A stretch of 64,000 nt of DNA. It comes from an uncultured Gemmiger sp. GTDB lineage: Bacteria; Bacillota; Clostridia; Oscillospirales; Ruminococcaceae. Location of the stretch: the NCBI GenBank assembly GCA_944386225.1, contig CALXAH010000012.1:1-64000 (forward strand). Reading direction: 5' to 3'. A model generated the notes under the pieces. It saw nothing but the letters and a program-made list of their open reading frames with translations. It did no database searches and was not told the DNA's origin. A program made the translations under genes and the position numbers. Position 1 is the stretch's first letter; each line of letters opens with the position of its first letter. Below, piece after piece: positions 9,183 to 17,945 of this stretch.

Positions 9183-10580
9183 CTATTTCACCTGCCCTGC
9201 CCGCCGGCGCATCTCGGCGCGGATGCGGCGGAAGGCTATGGCGAAGGTGGTGGTGGTGACGGTGACGGCGGTCAGGTCGGCCACCGGCTCGGCCAGGATG
9301 ACCGCCAGCACCTTGTTCACCGGCAGCGCGGCGGGCAGGATATAGATCAGGGGGATCAGCAGGATCACCTTGCGCAGCAGGGCCAGGAACACGCTGATCT
9401 TGGCGCGGCTGAGGGCCACAAAGGTCTGCTGGCAGGCCAGCTGCGCGCCAAAGAACAGCGACCCGCTCATGAACACCCGCAGGCACCGCTGGGCATAGGC
9501 GGACAGTTCCGGCTGATCCAGGAAGATGGCCACCAGCACCCCGGGCCGCACCAGGCACAGCGCCCACAGGCTGATGGAATAGGTCAGCGCGCAGGTCAGC
9601 AGCAGCCGGAACGCCTTGGCCACCCGGGCCTCGTTGCCCGCGCCGTAGTTGTAGCTGACGATGGGCTGGCATCCCTGGCTCAGACCGGTAAGCGGCAGCA
9701 TGGAAAACTGCATCACGCTGACCAGCACCGTCATGGCGGCCACCGCGTCGTCGCCGCCGTAGGTGCGCATACTGGTGTTGAAGCATACCGAGATGGCGCT
9801 TTCGGTCATCTGCATGATAAACGGCGACACACCCAGCCCGATGCAGGGCAGCAGCACCGAGGGGGCGATCCGCAGATTGGACAGCCGGATACGCAGGTAG
9901 GTCTTTCTGCCGCACAGAAAGGCCACCACCCATATGCAGGAGATGCCCTGGGAAATAATGGTGGCCCAGGCCGCCCCGGCCACCCCCATATCAAACACAA
10001 AGATAAAGATCGGGTCCAGCACGATGTTGCACACCGCGCCGATCAGCACCGTGAACATCCCCATCCGGGCAAAACCCTGGGCGTTGATAAAGGCGTTGAG
10101 CCCCAGCGCCAGCAGCACGAACACCGTGCCCATGGAATAGATGCGCATGTAGCTCCAGGCATAGCCGATGGTGGCTTCGCTGGCGCCGAACAGCCACAGA
10201 ACCGGCTTGCCCCACAGCTGGAACGCCACCGTAAGCACCACGCTCAGCACCAGCATGGCGGCGGTGCAGTTGCCCAGAATCCGCTCCGCCATAGGCTTGT
10301 CGCCCTTGCCCATGAAGATCGAGGCCCGGGGCGCGCCGCCCATGCTCACCAGCGCCGCAAAGGCCGAAAACATCATGATCACCGGCATCGCCACCCCCAT
10401 GCCGGTCAGCGCGGCGGGGCCGGTATCCGGAATATGGCCGATGTACATCCGGTCCACCATATTGTACAGCAGGTTGATCACCTGGGCCGTGATGGCGGGC
10501 AGCGCCAGCTTGAACAGCAGACGGCCTACCGGCTCGGTACCCAGATTCGGCTGGGCAGCCCCGGCGGGATGTTTTTCCAT
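9183..10580 (-). CDS. MATE family multidrug/metabolite efflux transporter
   Basis: Sodium- or proton-driven antiporter of the MATE/DinF superfamily, 465 residues with about twelve hydrophobic helices in two homologous bundles. The opening GRLLFKLALPAITAQVINLL and the NMVDRMYIGH segment are typical of the NorM/VmrA group in Firmicutes. The ATG at 10580 was preferred over an in-frame TTG at 10589 because AGGAG sits 12 bases before the ATG but only 3 before the TTG. Substrate cannot be predicted. A gcaaacgttt operator-like site lies about 110 bases upstream. Confidence 0.94.
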   Translation of the reverse strand: MEKHPAGAAQPNLGTEPVGRLLFKLALPAITAQVINLLYNMVDRMYIGHIPDTGPAALTGMGVAMPVIMMFSAFAALVSMGGAPRASIFMGKGDKPMAERILGNCTAAMLVLSVVLTVAFQLWGKPVLWLFGASEATIGYAWSYMRIYSMGTVFVLLALGLNAFINAQGFARMGMFTVLIGAVCNIVLDPIFIFVFDMGVAGAAWATIISQGISCIWVVAFLCGRKTYLRIRLSNLRIAPSVLLPCIGLGVSPFIMQMTESAISVCFNTSMRTYGGDDAVAAMTVLVSVMQFSMLPLTGLSQGCQPIVSYNYGAGNEARVAKAFRLLLTCALTYSISLWALCLVRPGVLVAIFLDQPELSAYAQRCLRVFMSGSLFFGAQLACQQTFVALSRAKISVFLALLRKVILLIPLIYILPAALPVNKVLAVILAEPVADLTAVTVTTTTFAIAFRRIRAEMRRRAGQVK

Positions 10581-10648
10581 AACGTGCAAACACTCCTTTC
10601 CCGCGGGGGTACCCCGGCCCGGCGCGGCTCTCTGTCTGTATGATAACG

Positions 10649-10676
10649 CAAAAAGAGCCGCCCTGTAAAGGGCGGC
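10649..10676 (-). terminator. Terminator of the helical-bundle gene
   Basis: On the minus strand, gccgccctttacagggcggc is followed by TCTTTTTG; it lies 40 bases after the stop at 10717. Confidence 0.75.
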
Positions 10677-10689
10677 CCCCCGGAATCAG

Positions 10690-10701
10690 GGCAAACGTTT
10701 C
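10690..10701. promoter_or_regulatory. LacI/CcpA-type operator-like site
   Basis: ggcaaacgtttcc contains the AAACGTTT palindromic core of LacI-family/CcpA sites. It lies about 110 bases upstream of the MATE start and 16 bases beyond the end of the neighbouring gene. Similar cores occur at 47246 and 48570. Confidence 0.35.
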
Positions 10702-10716
10702 CGTTTGTCTCAGACC

Positions 10717-11160
10717 TTACAGATACGCCTTGTACATCTCGGCGCTGGCCTCCTGGAACCGCAGCAGCTCGTCCGCCATTTCCTTGGCGCCGGTGCTGGC
10801 CTGCGGGTAGGCGTTGCACGCCTTGACCACGTCCATGACACCCTGGTTGCTGCCCTCGGTGAGCATCTGCGCCAGCGCCCCGGTGGAATGATCCATCATG
10901 GTGCGGCCCTTGATACCCGCCTTCGCCATCGTCTTGGCCATTACGCCCTGGCCCCGGCTTTCGGCCCCGCAGGCCGCCAGCGCGGTGTGGGCCTTCTGGT
11001 TCAGGCGCCGGTATTCCTTCTGCTGCTTGAGCATCCGCGCCCGGAACTCCCGGTCCTGGGCATAGGGCATCAGCTGCGCCAGGGCATTCTTGCCCATCTC
11101 GGTATTGCGCACGATCTCCTGCAGCAAGGCTTCGTTGTCGCTTACGTTTTCCTGTTTCAT
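10717..11160 (-). CDS. Uncharacterised helical (four-helix-bundle-like) protein
   Basis: A 147-residue soluble protein that is almost entirely predicted helix, with no signal peptide or membrane segment. The layout (NTEMGKNALAQLMPYAQDREF, then LKQQKEYRRLNQKAHTAL, then GVMAKTMAKAGIK, then a long terminal helix) recalls ferritin-like DUF2383-type bundles. The usual diiron E-x-x-H ligand set is not evident, so I do not assign metal binding. AGGGGGAAG lies before the ATG. It is flanked by its own terminator and probably monocistronic. Confidence 0.7.
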   Translation of the reverse strand: MKQENVSDNEALLQEIVRNTEMGKNALAQLMPYAQDREFRARMLKQQKEYRRLNQKAHTALAACGAESRGQGVMAKTMAKAGIKGRTMMDHSTGALAQMLTEGSNQGVMDVVKACNAYPQASTGAKEMADELLRFQEASAEMYKAYL

Positions 11161-11235
11161 GGTTTACTTCCCCCTTTCGCCCGATTTCGGGCCGTTGGGG
11201 ACAGTATGCCCACCGCGCCCCGCCGCTATGCGCAG

Positions 11236-11279
11236 AAAAACGCCCGCGCAAAAACCGGCCGGGTTTTGCGCGGGCGTTC
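11236..11279 (-). terminator. Terminator of malQ
   Basis: Minus strand: aacgcccgcgcaaaa pairs with ttttgcgcgggcgtt and runs into a T stretch. It starts ten bases after the malQ stop. Confidence 0.8.
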
Positions 11280-11288
11280 ACGGTATGT

Positions 11289-12920
11289 TCAGGTCACCTT
11301 GCGGCGGGCGGTACTGCGTCCCTTGGCCTTGGGCGCCGCCTTGGCGGCGGGCCTGGCCGGGGCCGCGGAGGTTTTCTTCTCCGGTTCGGGCTTCGGCTCC
11401 TCCGCCGCCGGGGCCGGGGCCGGCTCGCACCGGCCGAACAGGGCGCACTTTTCCCGGATATGGGCCGCCAGTGCCCCGGTCAGTGCCCGGGCCTCGCAGC
11501 GCCAGCTCCAGTTTTCCGCCATCAGGCGGCCCGGGGTGTTGATCCGGGCCTCGGCGCCCAGGCCAAGCCAGTCCGCCAGCGGGATCACCGCCAGCCGCGC
11601 CGGGCTGGCCAGCGCGCCCCGGATAAACCCTTCGGTCAGGCCCTCCCGGGTATTCAGGCCGAAATACGCCCGGGCCATGGCCGTTTCCGCTTTCGGCGCG
11701 GTGGCCAGCCAGTGGGCCGTGGTGGTGTTGTCGTGGGTGCCCGGATACACCACGCAGTTCTCCGGATAGTTATGGGGCAGATACTCGTTCTCCGCCCCGC
11801 CGCCAAAGGCAAACTGCAATACCTTCATGCCCGGCAGGCCGGTGTCCCGCAGCAGCTGACGCACACTGTCGAACAACTCGCCCAGATCCTCCGCCACGAT
11901 GGGCAGCTGCGGCCCGAACGCCCGCTCCATTTCCCGGAAAAAGTCCAGCCCCGGGCCCTGCTCCCACCTGCCGGTACGGGCGGTCAGCGCGTCGGCCGGG
12001 ATGGCATAGTAGGTATCAAAGGCGCGGAAATGGTCGATCCGCACAATGTCGTACAATTCCAGCGCGTGGCGCAGGCGGCGTTTCCACCAGGCATAGCCGG
12101 TCTGCTTGTGGTACGCCCAGTTGTACAGCGGGTTGCCCCACAGCTGGCCGTCCGCGCTGAAATAATCCGGCGGACAGCCCGCCACCCGCACCGGGGCGCC
12201 GTCCTCGTCGGTCTCGAACAGCTCCCGCCCGGCCCAGGCATCGGCGGAATCCGCCGCCGCGTAGATGGGGATATCCCCCAGGATCTGTACGCCCTTGTCG
12301 TTGGCGTACCGGCGCAGCGCCCGCCACTGGCCGTCGAACAGGTACTGCACAAATTTCCAGAACTCGATCCGGTCGGCCTGCTCGGCCCGGAACGCCGCCA
12401 GCGCCTCGGGGTCCCGGCGGCGCAGCGGCAGCGGCCAGGCGGGCCAGGCCGCCATGCCGTGGGTCTCCTTGATGGTCATGTACAGGGCGTAGTCGTCCAG
12501 CCAGGCCTCGTTGGCAAAACAAAACCGGTACCAGTCGTCCGGGTAGGGGGTCTCGTACCCGGGCACCGGCCGCAGGGTGCGCCATCGCTGCCAGGCCCGT
12601 TCCAGCACCGCCAGCCGGGTGGTGTACAGCAGCCCGTAGTTCACCCGCCCGGCGGGCAGCGGGGCGCATTCCGCCTCGGTCAGAAGGCCCTGCCCGCGCA
12701 GAATGTCCAGATCAATGAAATAGGGGTTGCCCGCAAAGGCCGAACAGCTTTGGTAGGGGCTGTCCCCGTAGCCGGTGGGGCTCAAGGGCAGGATCTGCCA
12801 CACCTGCTGGCCCGCCGCCGCCAGAAAATCCACAAACTGCCGGGCCTCCCGGCCCAGGCTGCCGATCCCGTGGGCCCCCGGCAGGGCCGAAACCGGCATC
12901 AGGATACCGCATTGCCGCAT
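11289..12920 (-). CDS. malQ: 4-alpha-glucanotransferase (amylomaltase, GH77) with basic tail
   Basis: Disproportionates maltodextrins by transferring alpha-1,4-glucan chains; part of cytoplasmic starch/glycogen metabolism. The GH77 core occupies about residues 1-495. It shows SALPGAHGIGSLG, GDIPIYAAADSADAW, VRIDHFRAF (nucleophile Asp), IVAEDLGE (acid/base Glu) and PGTHDNTT. The last ~45 residues form a Pro/Ala/Lys-rich tail (EEPKPEPEKKTSAAP then AAPKAKGRS) not found in standard MalQ. AAGGAG precedes the ATG. A -10 TATAAT (plus-strand attata, 12955-12960) lies in the divergent intergenic region shared with the GNAT gene. Confidence 0.95.
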   Translation of the reverse strand: MRQCGILMPVSALPGAHGIGSLGREARQFVDFLAAAGQQVWQILPLSPTGYGDSPYQSCSAFAGNPYFIDLDILRGQGLLTEAECAPLPAGRVNYGLLYTTRLAVLERAWQRWRTLRPVPGYETPYPDDWYRFCFANEAWLDDYALYMTIKETHGMAAWPAWPLPLRRRDPEALAAFRAEQADRIEFWKFVQYLFDGQWRALRRYANDKGVQILGDIPIYAAADSADAWAGRELFETDEDGAPVRVAGCPPDYFSADGQLWGNPLYNWAYHKQTGYAWWKRRLRHALELYDIVRIDHFRAFDTYYAIPADALTARTGRWEQGPGLDFFREMERAFGPQLPIVAEDLGELFDSVRQLLRDTGLPGMKVLQFAFGGGAENEYLPHNYPENCVVYPGTHDNTTTAHWLATAPKAETAMARAYFGLNTREGLTEGFIRGALASPARLAVIPLADWLGLGAEARINTPGRLMAENWSWRCEARALTGALAAHIREKCALFGRCEPAPAPAAEEPKPEPEKKTSAAPARPAAKAAPKAKGRSTARRKVT

Positions 12921-12954
12921 TGCTCACACTCTCCTTCGGGTGTTGTGTACTCCT

Positions 12955-12984
12955 ATTATAGCGCGGGCGCGCGCGGTTTTCCAC
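12955..12984 (-). promoter_or_regulatory. malQ: Probable malQ promoter
   Basis: Minus-strand TATAAT (plus attata 12955-12960) with a weak -35 TGGAAA 18 bases upstream, about 35 bases before the malQ start. Confidence 0.5.
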
Positions 12985-13005
12985 TGTTTTGCGCGGCGGC
13001 GGACG

Positions 13006-13034
13006 TGGACAAGCCGCCCATCCGGGCGTATAAT
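13006..13034 (+). promoter_or_regulatory. Promoter of the GNAT/alanyl-tRNA editing operon
   Basis: TGGACA (13006-13011), a 17-bp spacer and TATAAT (13029-13034), about 60 bases before the acetyltransferase start. Confidence 0.65.
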
Positions 13035-13095
13035 AGAAACACCGGCGCGGACGGGAAACCGCGCCGCCAAGTTTTACACGAGGGAGAGATGGGAA

Positions 13096-13581
13096 ATGAC
13101 CGATTCCAAACCGACGGTACGCCGGGCCGCGCCCCGGGATCTGCCCCGTCTGCATGAGCTGCTGCGGCAGGTGGCCGAGGTGCATCATCAGGGCCGGCCG
13201 GACCTGTTCAAGGCGGGTCAGCGCAAGTATACCGACGAACAGCTGCTGGAGATCCTGGCGGACGATACCCGCCCGGTGCTGGCGGCGGTAAACGAACAGG
13301 ATCTGGTGCAGGGGTACGCGTTCTGCGTGTTCAAGCAGTTTGTCAACGACAACATCATGACCGATATCCGCACCCTGTACATCGACGACCTGTGTGTGGA
13401 CGAGGCCTGCCGGGGGCAGCATGTGGGCACCCTGCTGTACGACGCGGTGCTGGATTTTGCCCGGCAGCACGGCTGCTACAACGTGACCCTGAACGTGTGG
13501 AGCTGCAACAAGAGCGCCCGGAAATTCTACGAGGCGCGGGGCCTGGTACCCCAGAAGATCGGCATGGAGGTCATCCTGTGA
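13096..13581 (+). CDS. GNAT family N-acetyltransferase
   Basis: Acetyl-CoA-dependent acetyltransferase of 161 residues. The acetyl-CoA pyrophosphate loop is visible as VDEACRGQHVGTLL (motif A, R/Q-x-x-G-x-G/A), followed by YNVTLNVWSCNKSARKFYEARG, the usual strand 5 and helix 4. The substrate is unknown; the family includes acetylases of ribosomal proteins, small amines and antibiotics. The last bases overlap the GTG start of the next gene, so the two are translationally coupled. The start at 13096 follows GGGAGAG; an upstream ATG at 13089 is in another frame. Confidence 0.92.
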   Translation: MTDSKPTVRRAAPRDLPRLHELLRQVAEVHHQGRPDLFKAGQRKYTDEQLLEILADDTRPVLAAVNEQDLVQGYAFCVFKQFVNDNIMTDIRTLYIDDLCVDEACRGQHVGTLLYDAVLDFARQHGCYNVTLNVWSCNKSARKFYEARGLVPQKIGMEVIL

Positions 13582-14738
13582 AAGACGACCGGCTGTACTA
13601 CGCGGACCCGTTCCTGACCCGGTTCACCGCCCGGGTGACCGGCTGCGAGCCGGCGGGGGACGCCTGGGCCGTGACCCTGGACGCCACCGCCTTTTACCCG
13701 GAGGGGGGCGGTCAGCCCGCCGATACCGGTACCCTGGGCATGGCCCGGGTGCTGGACGTGCACGAGCGGGAGGGCCGTGTGGTGCACACCGCCGACCGGC
13801 CGCTGCCGGTGGGGGAGACGGTGGAGGGGGTCATTGACTGGCCCCGGCGGCTGGATCACATGGAACAGCACACCGGCGAGCATATCCTGAGCGGCACGCT
13901 GCACCGGCTGTTCGGCACCGACAACGTGGGGTTCCACATCGGGGCGGACACGGTGCGGATGGACATGGACAAGCCCCTGAACCCGGAGCAGCTGGCCGAG
14001 GCGGAGCGCCTGGCCAACGAAACGATCCGCCGGGACGTGCCGGTGGACTGTGCCTGGCCGGACGCGGACACCCTGGCGGCCACCGAGTACCGCAGCAAAA
14101 AGGCGCTGGAGGGCCCGGTGCGGCTGGTGACGGTGCCGGGCGCGGACTGCTGCGCCTGCTGCGGCACCCACCTGGCCCGGTCGGGGCAGGTGGGGCTGAT
14201 CAAGATTCTCAGCGCCCAGCCCTACAAGGGCGGGGTGCGGCTGGCGGTGGCCTGCGGCGGCCGGGCGTTTGCCTGGGTGCAGGATCAGGCCGAACAGGCC
14301 CACGCCATCGGCGCGCTGCTGAGCGCCCCGGCGGAGGGGCTGTACCAGGCGGTGGAGCGGCAGGCGGTACAGGCGGCCCGGCTGCGGGTGCAGCTGGCCG
14401 AGGCCCGCAATGCCTGGTTCAGTCTGCTGGCGGCGCAGATCGGCCCGGACGAGGCGGTCTGCCAGTGTCTGCCGGATCTGGCGGGGGATGACCTGCGCCG
14501 CTGCGCCCTGGCCATGGCCCAGCGCACCGACCGGCCCTGCGCGGTGTTCAGCCCGGGAGAGGGGGATACCCTGCACTACGCCCTGGTCTGGAAAGGCGGG
14601 GATGTGAACGGCCTGTGCCGGAATCTGAACGCGGAATTTGACGGCCGGGGCGGCGGACGGCCGCCGCTGGCGCAGGGCAGCCTGCACGGGGAGTATGCCC
14701 GGGTGGAAGCCTGGTTCGCCGAACTTTTCAACAAGTAA
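13578..14738 (+). CDS. Alanyl-tRNA editing protein (AlaX-like, with DHHA1-type C-terminus)
   Basis: Free-standing trans-editing hydrolase related to the editing domain of AlaRS; it is expected to deacylate mischarged Ser- or Gly-tRNA(Ala). At 386 residues it belongs to the long AlaX type. The zinc-binding HxxxH is H98-TGE-H102 (HMEQHTGEHILSG) and the second metal half is in the CCACCGTHLARSG segment (about residues 193-205). The C-terminal third resembles the DHHA1 domain (GGGRPPLAQGS near the end). It begins with GTG overlapping the GNAT stop (GTGA). Confidence 0.9.
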   Translation: MKDDRLYYADPFLTRFTARVTGCEPAGDAWAVTLDATAFYPEGGGQPADTGTLGMARVLDVHEREGRVVHTADRPLPVGETVEGVIDWPRRLDHMEQHTGEHILSGTLHRLFGTDNVGFHIGADTVRMDMDKPLNPEQLAEAERLANETIRRDVPVDCAWPDADTLAATEYRSKKALEGPVRLVTVPGADCCACCGTHLARSGQVGLIKILSAQPYKGGVRLAVACGGRAFAWVQDQAEQAHAIGALLSAPAEGLYQAVERQAVQAARLRVQLAEARNAWFSLLAAQIGPDEAVCQCLPDLAGDDLRRCALAMAQRTDRPCAVFSPGEGDTLHYALVWKGGDVNGLCRNLNAEFDGRGGGRPPLAQGSLHGEYARVEAWFAELFNK

Positions 14739-14763
14739 CAAGTAAACGGAGGAAAACCCATCT

Positions 14764-15513
14764 ATGCGGATGCGATTCAAACCCTACGCCCGGCCGGAAC
14801 TGCTGGCCAGCCCTCTGCACGCCCATGACCCGATGGCCAACCGGGGGCACTGGCACGAGGTATTTGCCCGGCCCGGGCAGCCGCTGCATCTGGAACTGGG
14901 ATGCGGCAAGGGGGGATTTTTGTCCCAGCTGGCGTCCCGCCATCCGGAGAACAACTATCTGGGCATCGACATCACCGACAAGGTGCTGATTCTGGCCAAG
15001 CGCAAGCTGGAGGCCGCCTATGCCGAGGCGGGCATCCCGGCGGACAACGTGCAGATCATGAGCCTGGATATCGAACGGATCCTGAACGCCTTTGCGCCCG
15101 AGGATACGGTGGACCGCATTTACATCAATTTCTGCAATCCCTGGGACAAAAAAACGGGGCACCGCAAGCACCGGCTGACCCATTCCCGGCAGCTGGCGCT
15201 GTACCGGAAATTCCTGGCGCCGGGGGCGGAGATCTGGTTCAAGACCGACGACGACGGCCTGTTTGAGGACAGCCTGGCCTATTTTGAGGAGGCGGGGTTC
15301 CGGATCCGGTGGATGACCCGGGATCTGCACGCCGATGAGCCGGACTGGAACATCCGCACCGAGCACGAGGCGATGTTTACCGGGATGGGGATTCCCACCA
15401 AGGCGCTGATCGCGGTGATGCAGCCCGCCGACGAGGAACAGGTGGCCCGCGCCGCCGAGGCCCGTGTGGCCGCCGAAAAGAACCTGGGCCGGACGATGAA
15501 CGGCGAAGGGTAA
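14764..15513 (+). CDS. trmB: tRNA (guanine-N7-)-methyltransferase
   Basis: SAM-dependent methylation of G46 in tRNA. The protein has 249 residues with the SAM site LELGCGKGGFL near residues 42-52. The family signature is in the INFCNPWDKKTGHRKHRLTH block and substrate residues in FKTDDDGLFEDSL. A GGAGG ribosome site precedes the ATG. It follows the alanyl-tRNA editing gene by 25 bases, giving a small tRNA quality/modification operon. Confidence 0.96.
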   Translation: MRMRFKPYARPELLASPLHAHDPMANRGHWHEVFARPGQPLHLELGCGKGGFLSQLASRHPENNYLGIDITDKVLILAKRKLEAAYAEAGIPADNVQIMSLDIERILNAFAPEDTVDRIYINFCNPWDKKTGHRKHRLTHSRQLALYRKFLAPGAEIWFKTDDDGLFEDSLAYFEEAGFRIRWMTRDLHADEPDWNIRTEHEAMFTGMGIPTKALIAVMQPADEEQVARAAEARVAAEKNLGRTMNGEG

Positions 15514-15518
15514 GATTA

Positions 15519-15820
15519 AGCCGATCTGGGGGGACAACGTCCCCCCAGACCCCGGAAATCATGGCCAAACACATTTGGCCATGGGGATATTGTGTAAAAA
15601 GTAAGGCCCGCGCTAACGGTTTTCTGCCAGCGCGGGCCTTGCACTTTATTCACCCCTATGGCCGGAGTATTCCGGCCATGATTTCAGGGGGTATGGGGGG
15701 TCCGGGTCCGCGAAGCGGCTGGGTCTCCGGTGGAGACCCAGACCGGCAGGGCGGTCGGCGTAGCCGGGCGGGCGCATCGTTGTTGCGCCCGCAGCCCTTG
15801 TTGTCCCCCATATTGGCCCA
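15519..15820. repeat. Composite palindromic element, copy B (with 100-bp module)
   Basis: The left arm (tggggggacaacgtcccccca and ggccaaacacatttggcc) starts six bases after the trmB stop. The central hairpin is aaggcccgcgct/agcgcgggcctt. The right arm (ggccggagtattccggcc) is interrupted at about 15701-15803 by an extra module beginning tccgggtccgcgaagcgg, then resumes with tcccccatattggcc. Unlike most copies it lies between two genes on the same strand. Confidence 0.85.
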
Positions 15821-15860
15821 ATACTATATTGACAATTAATATTATACGTTGTATAGTATT
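15820..15860 (+). promoter_or_regulatory. padR promoter flanked by a 9-bp inverted repeat operator
   Basis: TTGACA (15829-15834), a 17-bp spacer and TATAGT (15852-15857). The perfect inverted repeat AATACTATA (15820-15828) and TATAGTATT (15852-15860) flanks the -35 and covers the -10. PadR regulators commonly repress their own operon, so this is the likely binding site. Confidence 0.75.
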
Positions 15861-15899
15861 GGCAGAGATACAATATCAACCGGAAAGGACGGCGGGGGG

Positions 15900-16220
15900 A
15901 TGGCTTTTAACACCGGGGCAGCGCTGATGGATGCGCTGGTGCTGAGCATCGTGGCGCAGGAGCCCACCTACGGCTACAAGATCACCCAGGAAGTGCGGGC
16001 GGTGATGGTGGTAAGCGAGAGCACCCTGTATCCGGTGCTGCGCCGATTGCAGAAGGACGGGTGTCTGGATACCTACGACCAGGAATTTGCCGGGCGCAAC
16101 CGGCGGTATTACCGGCTGACCGAGGCGGGGCGGCAGCGCCTGGCCGACTATCGCCGGGAATGGCGGGATTACCGCCGCAGCATTGACCGGCTTTTGCTGG
16201 GGGAGGAGGAGAACATATGA
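15900..16220 (+). CDS. PadR family transcriptional regulator
   Basis: Small winged-helix repressor of 106 residues (PadR-s2 type, no long C-terminal dimer domain). It shows the expected ALVLSIVAQEPTYGYKITQEV recognition region (residues 11-31), STLYPVLRRLQKDG and the YYRLTEAG wing. It heads a three-gene operon with DUF1700 and DUF4097 proteins, a recurrent arrangement in Firmicutes linked to envelope stress. The start at 15900 is preceded by GGGGGG; a GTG/ATG further upstream would sit inside the promoter. Confidence 0.93.
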   Translation: MAFNTGAALMDALVLSIVAQEPTYGYKITQEVRAVMVVSESTLYPVLRRLQKDGCLDTYDQEFAGRNRRYYRLTEAGRQRLADYRREWRDYRRSIDRLLLGEEENI

Positions 16221-16948
16221 CGGGTGCGGAATTTCTGCGTCAGCTGAACGACATGCTGGCGGACGTGACCGAGGAAGAACGCCGGGAAGCGGTGCGGTAT
16301 TACGAGGAATACCTGCGGGACGCGGGCCCGGAACAGGAACAGCAGGTGCTGGCGGAGCTGGGCAGCCCGGCCCGGGTGGCGGCGATCATCCGGGCCAACG
16401 TGCCGGGCAGCCGGGCGGAACCGGCCCCGGGCGCGCCCGCGCCGGAACCCGCGCCGCTTCGCATCCGGGGCCTTGCGCCGGACACGGCGGCCTGTACCGG
16501 AACCGACGCGGCGGCACAGCCCGCCCCGGCCGGGGCGGGGCGCACGATGCTGTGGTGGATCCTGCTGCTGGTGACCAGCCCGGTCTGGCTGAGTATTCTG
16601 GCGGTGGTGGTAAGCGCGCTGGCCGGTGTGATCGGGATCTTTGTGGGGCTGGCGGGGGTTTTGCTGTCGGTGGTGCTTGCGGGTGTCATCTGCCTGTTTG
16701 TGGGCGGGGTTTTTGCTGTGATGAGCCTGCCGGGCCTGGCCGCCGACCTGCCCAACACGCTGGTGGGTCTGGCCAACTGCCTGGCCTCGATGGGGATCGG
16801 ATTCCTGCTGCTGGCACTGGGCTGGGCGGTCTGCGGCCGGGGAATCCCGGCGCTGATACGGGCGCTGGGCCGGCTGCTGCGCGCGGCAGGGCAGGGTATT
16901 GCCCGGGCATGGGCCTCCCTGCGCCGGGCGGTGAAAGGAGGGGACTGA
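16217..16948 (+). CDS. DUF1700 (HAAS domain) membrane protein
   Basis: A 243-residue protein whose N-terminus carries the HAAS/DUF1700 signature (FLRQLNDMLADVTEEERREA, then YYEEYL, then LGSPARVAAII), seen in proteins paired with PadR regulators. A Pro/Ala-rich linker (about residues 70-105) and four hydrophobic segments follow. The ATG overlaps the padR stop (ATGA). In related operons it is thought to act with PadR and the DUF4097 protein in membrane-linked sensing; the precise role is unknown. Confidence 0.88.
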   Translation: MTGAEFLRQLNDMLADVTEEERREAVRYYEEYLRDAGPEQEQQVLAELGSPARVAAIIRANVPGSRAEPAPGAPAPEPAPLRIRGLAPDTAACTGTDAAAQPAPAGAGRTMLWWILLLVTSPVWLSILAVVVSALAGVIGIFVGLAGVLLSVVLAGVICLFVGGVFAVMSLPGLAADLPNTLVGLANCLASMGIGFLLLALGWAVCGRGIPALIRALGRLLRAAGQGIARAWASLRRAVKGGD

Positions 16949-16949
16949 T

Positions 16950-17945
16950 ATGCGCGGTTTGACACGGGCACTGCTGGCACTGGGCGCGGTATGCCTGATG
17001 CTGGCGGTATTGACCGGGGCCATCGGGCTGTGCCTGGGCGGGCAGTTCGGCTCGTTCCAGCCTACGCCGGACGGGCTGCGGTACATGCCCGCCGGGCAGG
17101 ATGCCAACGACTGGGTGCTGACCGGCGGCGAGGATCGCCAGGAACAGACTGTTCCGCTGCCGGACGGAACATTCACCGGGCTGGAGCTGGACGGCGGGCT
17201 GGCGGAGGTGACGGTGCGCCCCGGGGAAGGCTGGAACCTGACCGCCACCCATCCGGAACTGTATGCGGTTTCCGGGGAGGACGGGCGGCTGGTGATCGAC
17301 AGCCGGGAGCCGGGGATCGCCGGGCATACGGTGCGCAATGCGCGGCTGACGCTGGAGGTGCCCGCCGGGCTGGAGCTGGAAACCCTGGAACTGTCCATCG
17401 GGCTGGGCAGCCTGAATGTCCGGGATCTGGTGACCGGATCGCTGCAGGTGGATGCGGGCATGAGCGGCGTGACCCTGACGGGAATCACGGTGCGCGGCGC
17501 CGCGGAACTGGAATGCGGGATGGGCGAACTGACGGCGGAAAACCTGACCGCCGGAACGTTGACCGGGGAATGCGGCCTGGGCATGATGACCCTGACCGAT
17601 GTGACGGCGGACGGCGCGGAGCTGGACTGTGATTTGGGAACCCTGACCGCCAAAAACCTGACCGTGGCCGGGGACACGGCGCTGCACTGCGACAGCGGCG
17701 AGACCACGGTGTCCGGCACGCTGGCCGGCAGCCTGACCGCGGACTGCGGTATGGGAAGCCTGACCGTGACCACCCCGGAACCGGAACGCTACGGCCTGGA
17801 TGGCAGCTGCGGTATGGGTACCCTGACGGTGGGTGACCGCTCGATCAGCGGCGCCGACAGCAGCCTGGCCATCGACAGCAACGCCCCCATCCAGTACCGC
17901 CTGTCGGTGGACATGGGCACGCTGACCGTCCGGTTTACGGAATAA
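16950..17945 (+). CDS. DUF4097 family beta-strand repeat protein
   Basis: A 331-residue exported or membrane-anchored protein. One N-terminal transmembrane segment (about residues 5-28) is followed by a DUF4097 beta-solenoid domain made of short G-x-L-T repeats (LECGMGELTAENLTAG, then GECGLGMMTLTDV, then DCDLGTLTAKNL). It starts one base after the DUF1700 gene. It is the usual third member of padR/DUF1700/DUF4097 operons; function unknown. Confidence 0.88.
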   Translation: MRGLTRALLALGAVCLMLAVLTGAIGLCLGGQFGSFQPTPDGLRYMPAGQDANDWVLTGGEDRQEQTVPLPDGTFTGLELDGGLAEVTVRPGEGWNLTATHPELYAVSGEDGRLVIDSREPGIAGHTVRNARLTLEVPAGLELETLELSIGLGSLNVRDLVTGSLQVDAGMSGVTLTGITVRGAAELECGMGELTAENLTAGTLTGECGLGMMTLTDVTADGAELDCDLGTLTAKNLTVAGDTALHCDSGETTVSGTLAGSLTADCGMGSLTVTTPEPERYGLDGSCGMGTLTVGDRSISGADSSLAIDSNAPIQYRLSVDMGTLTVRFTE

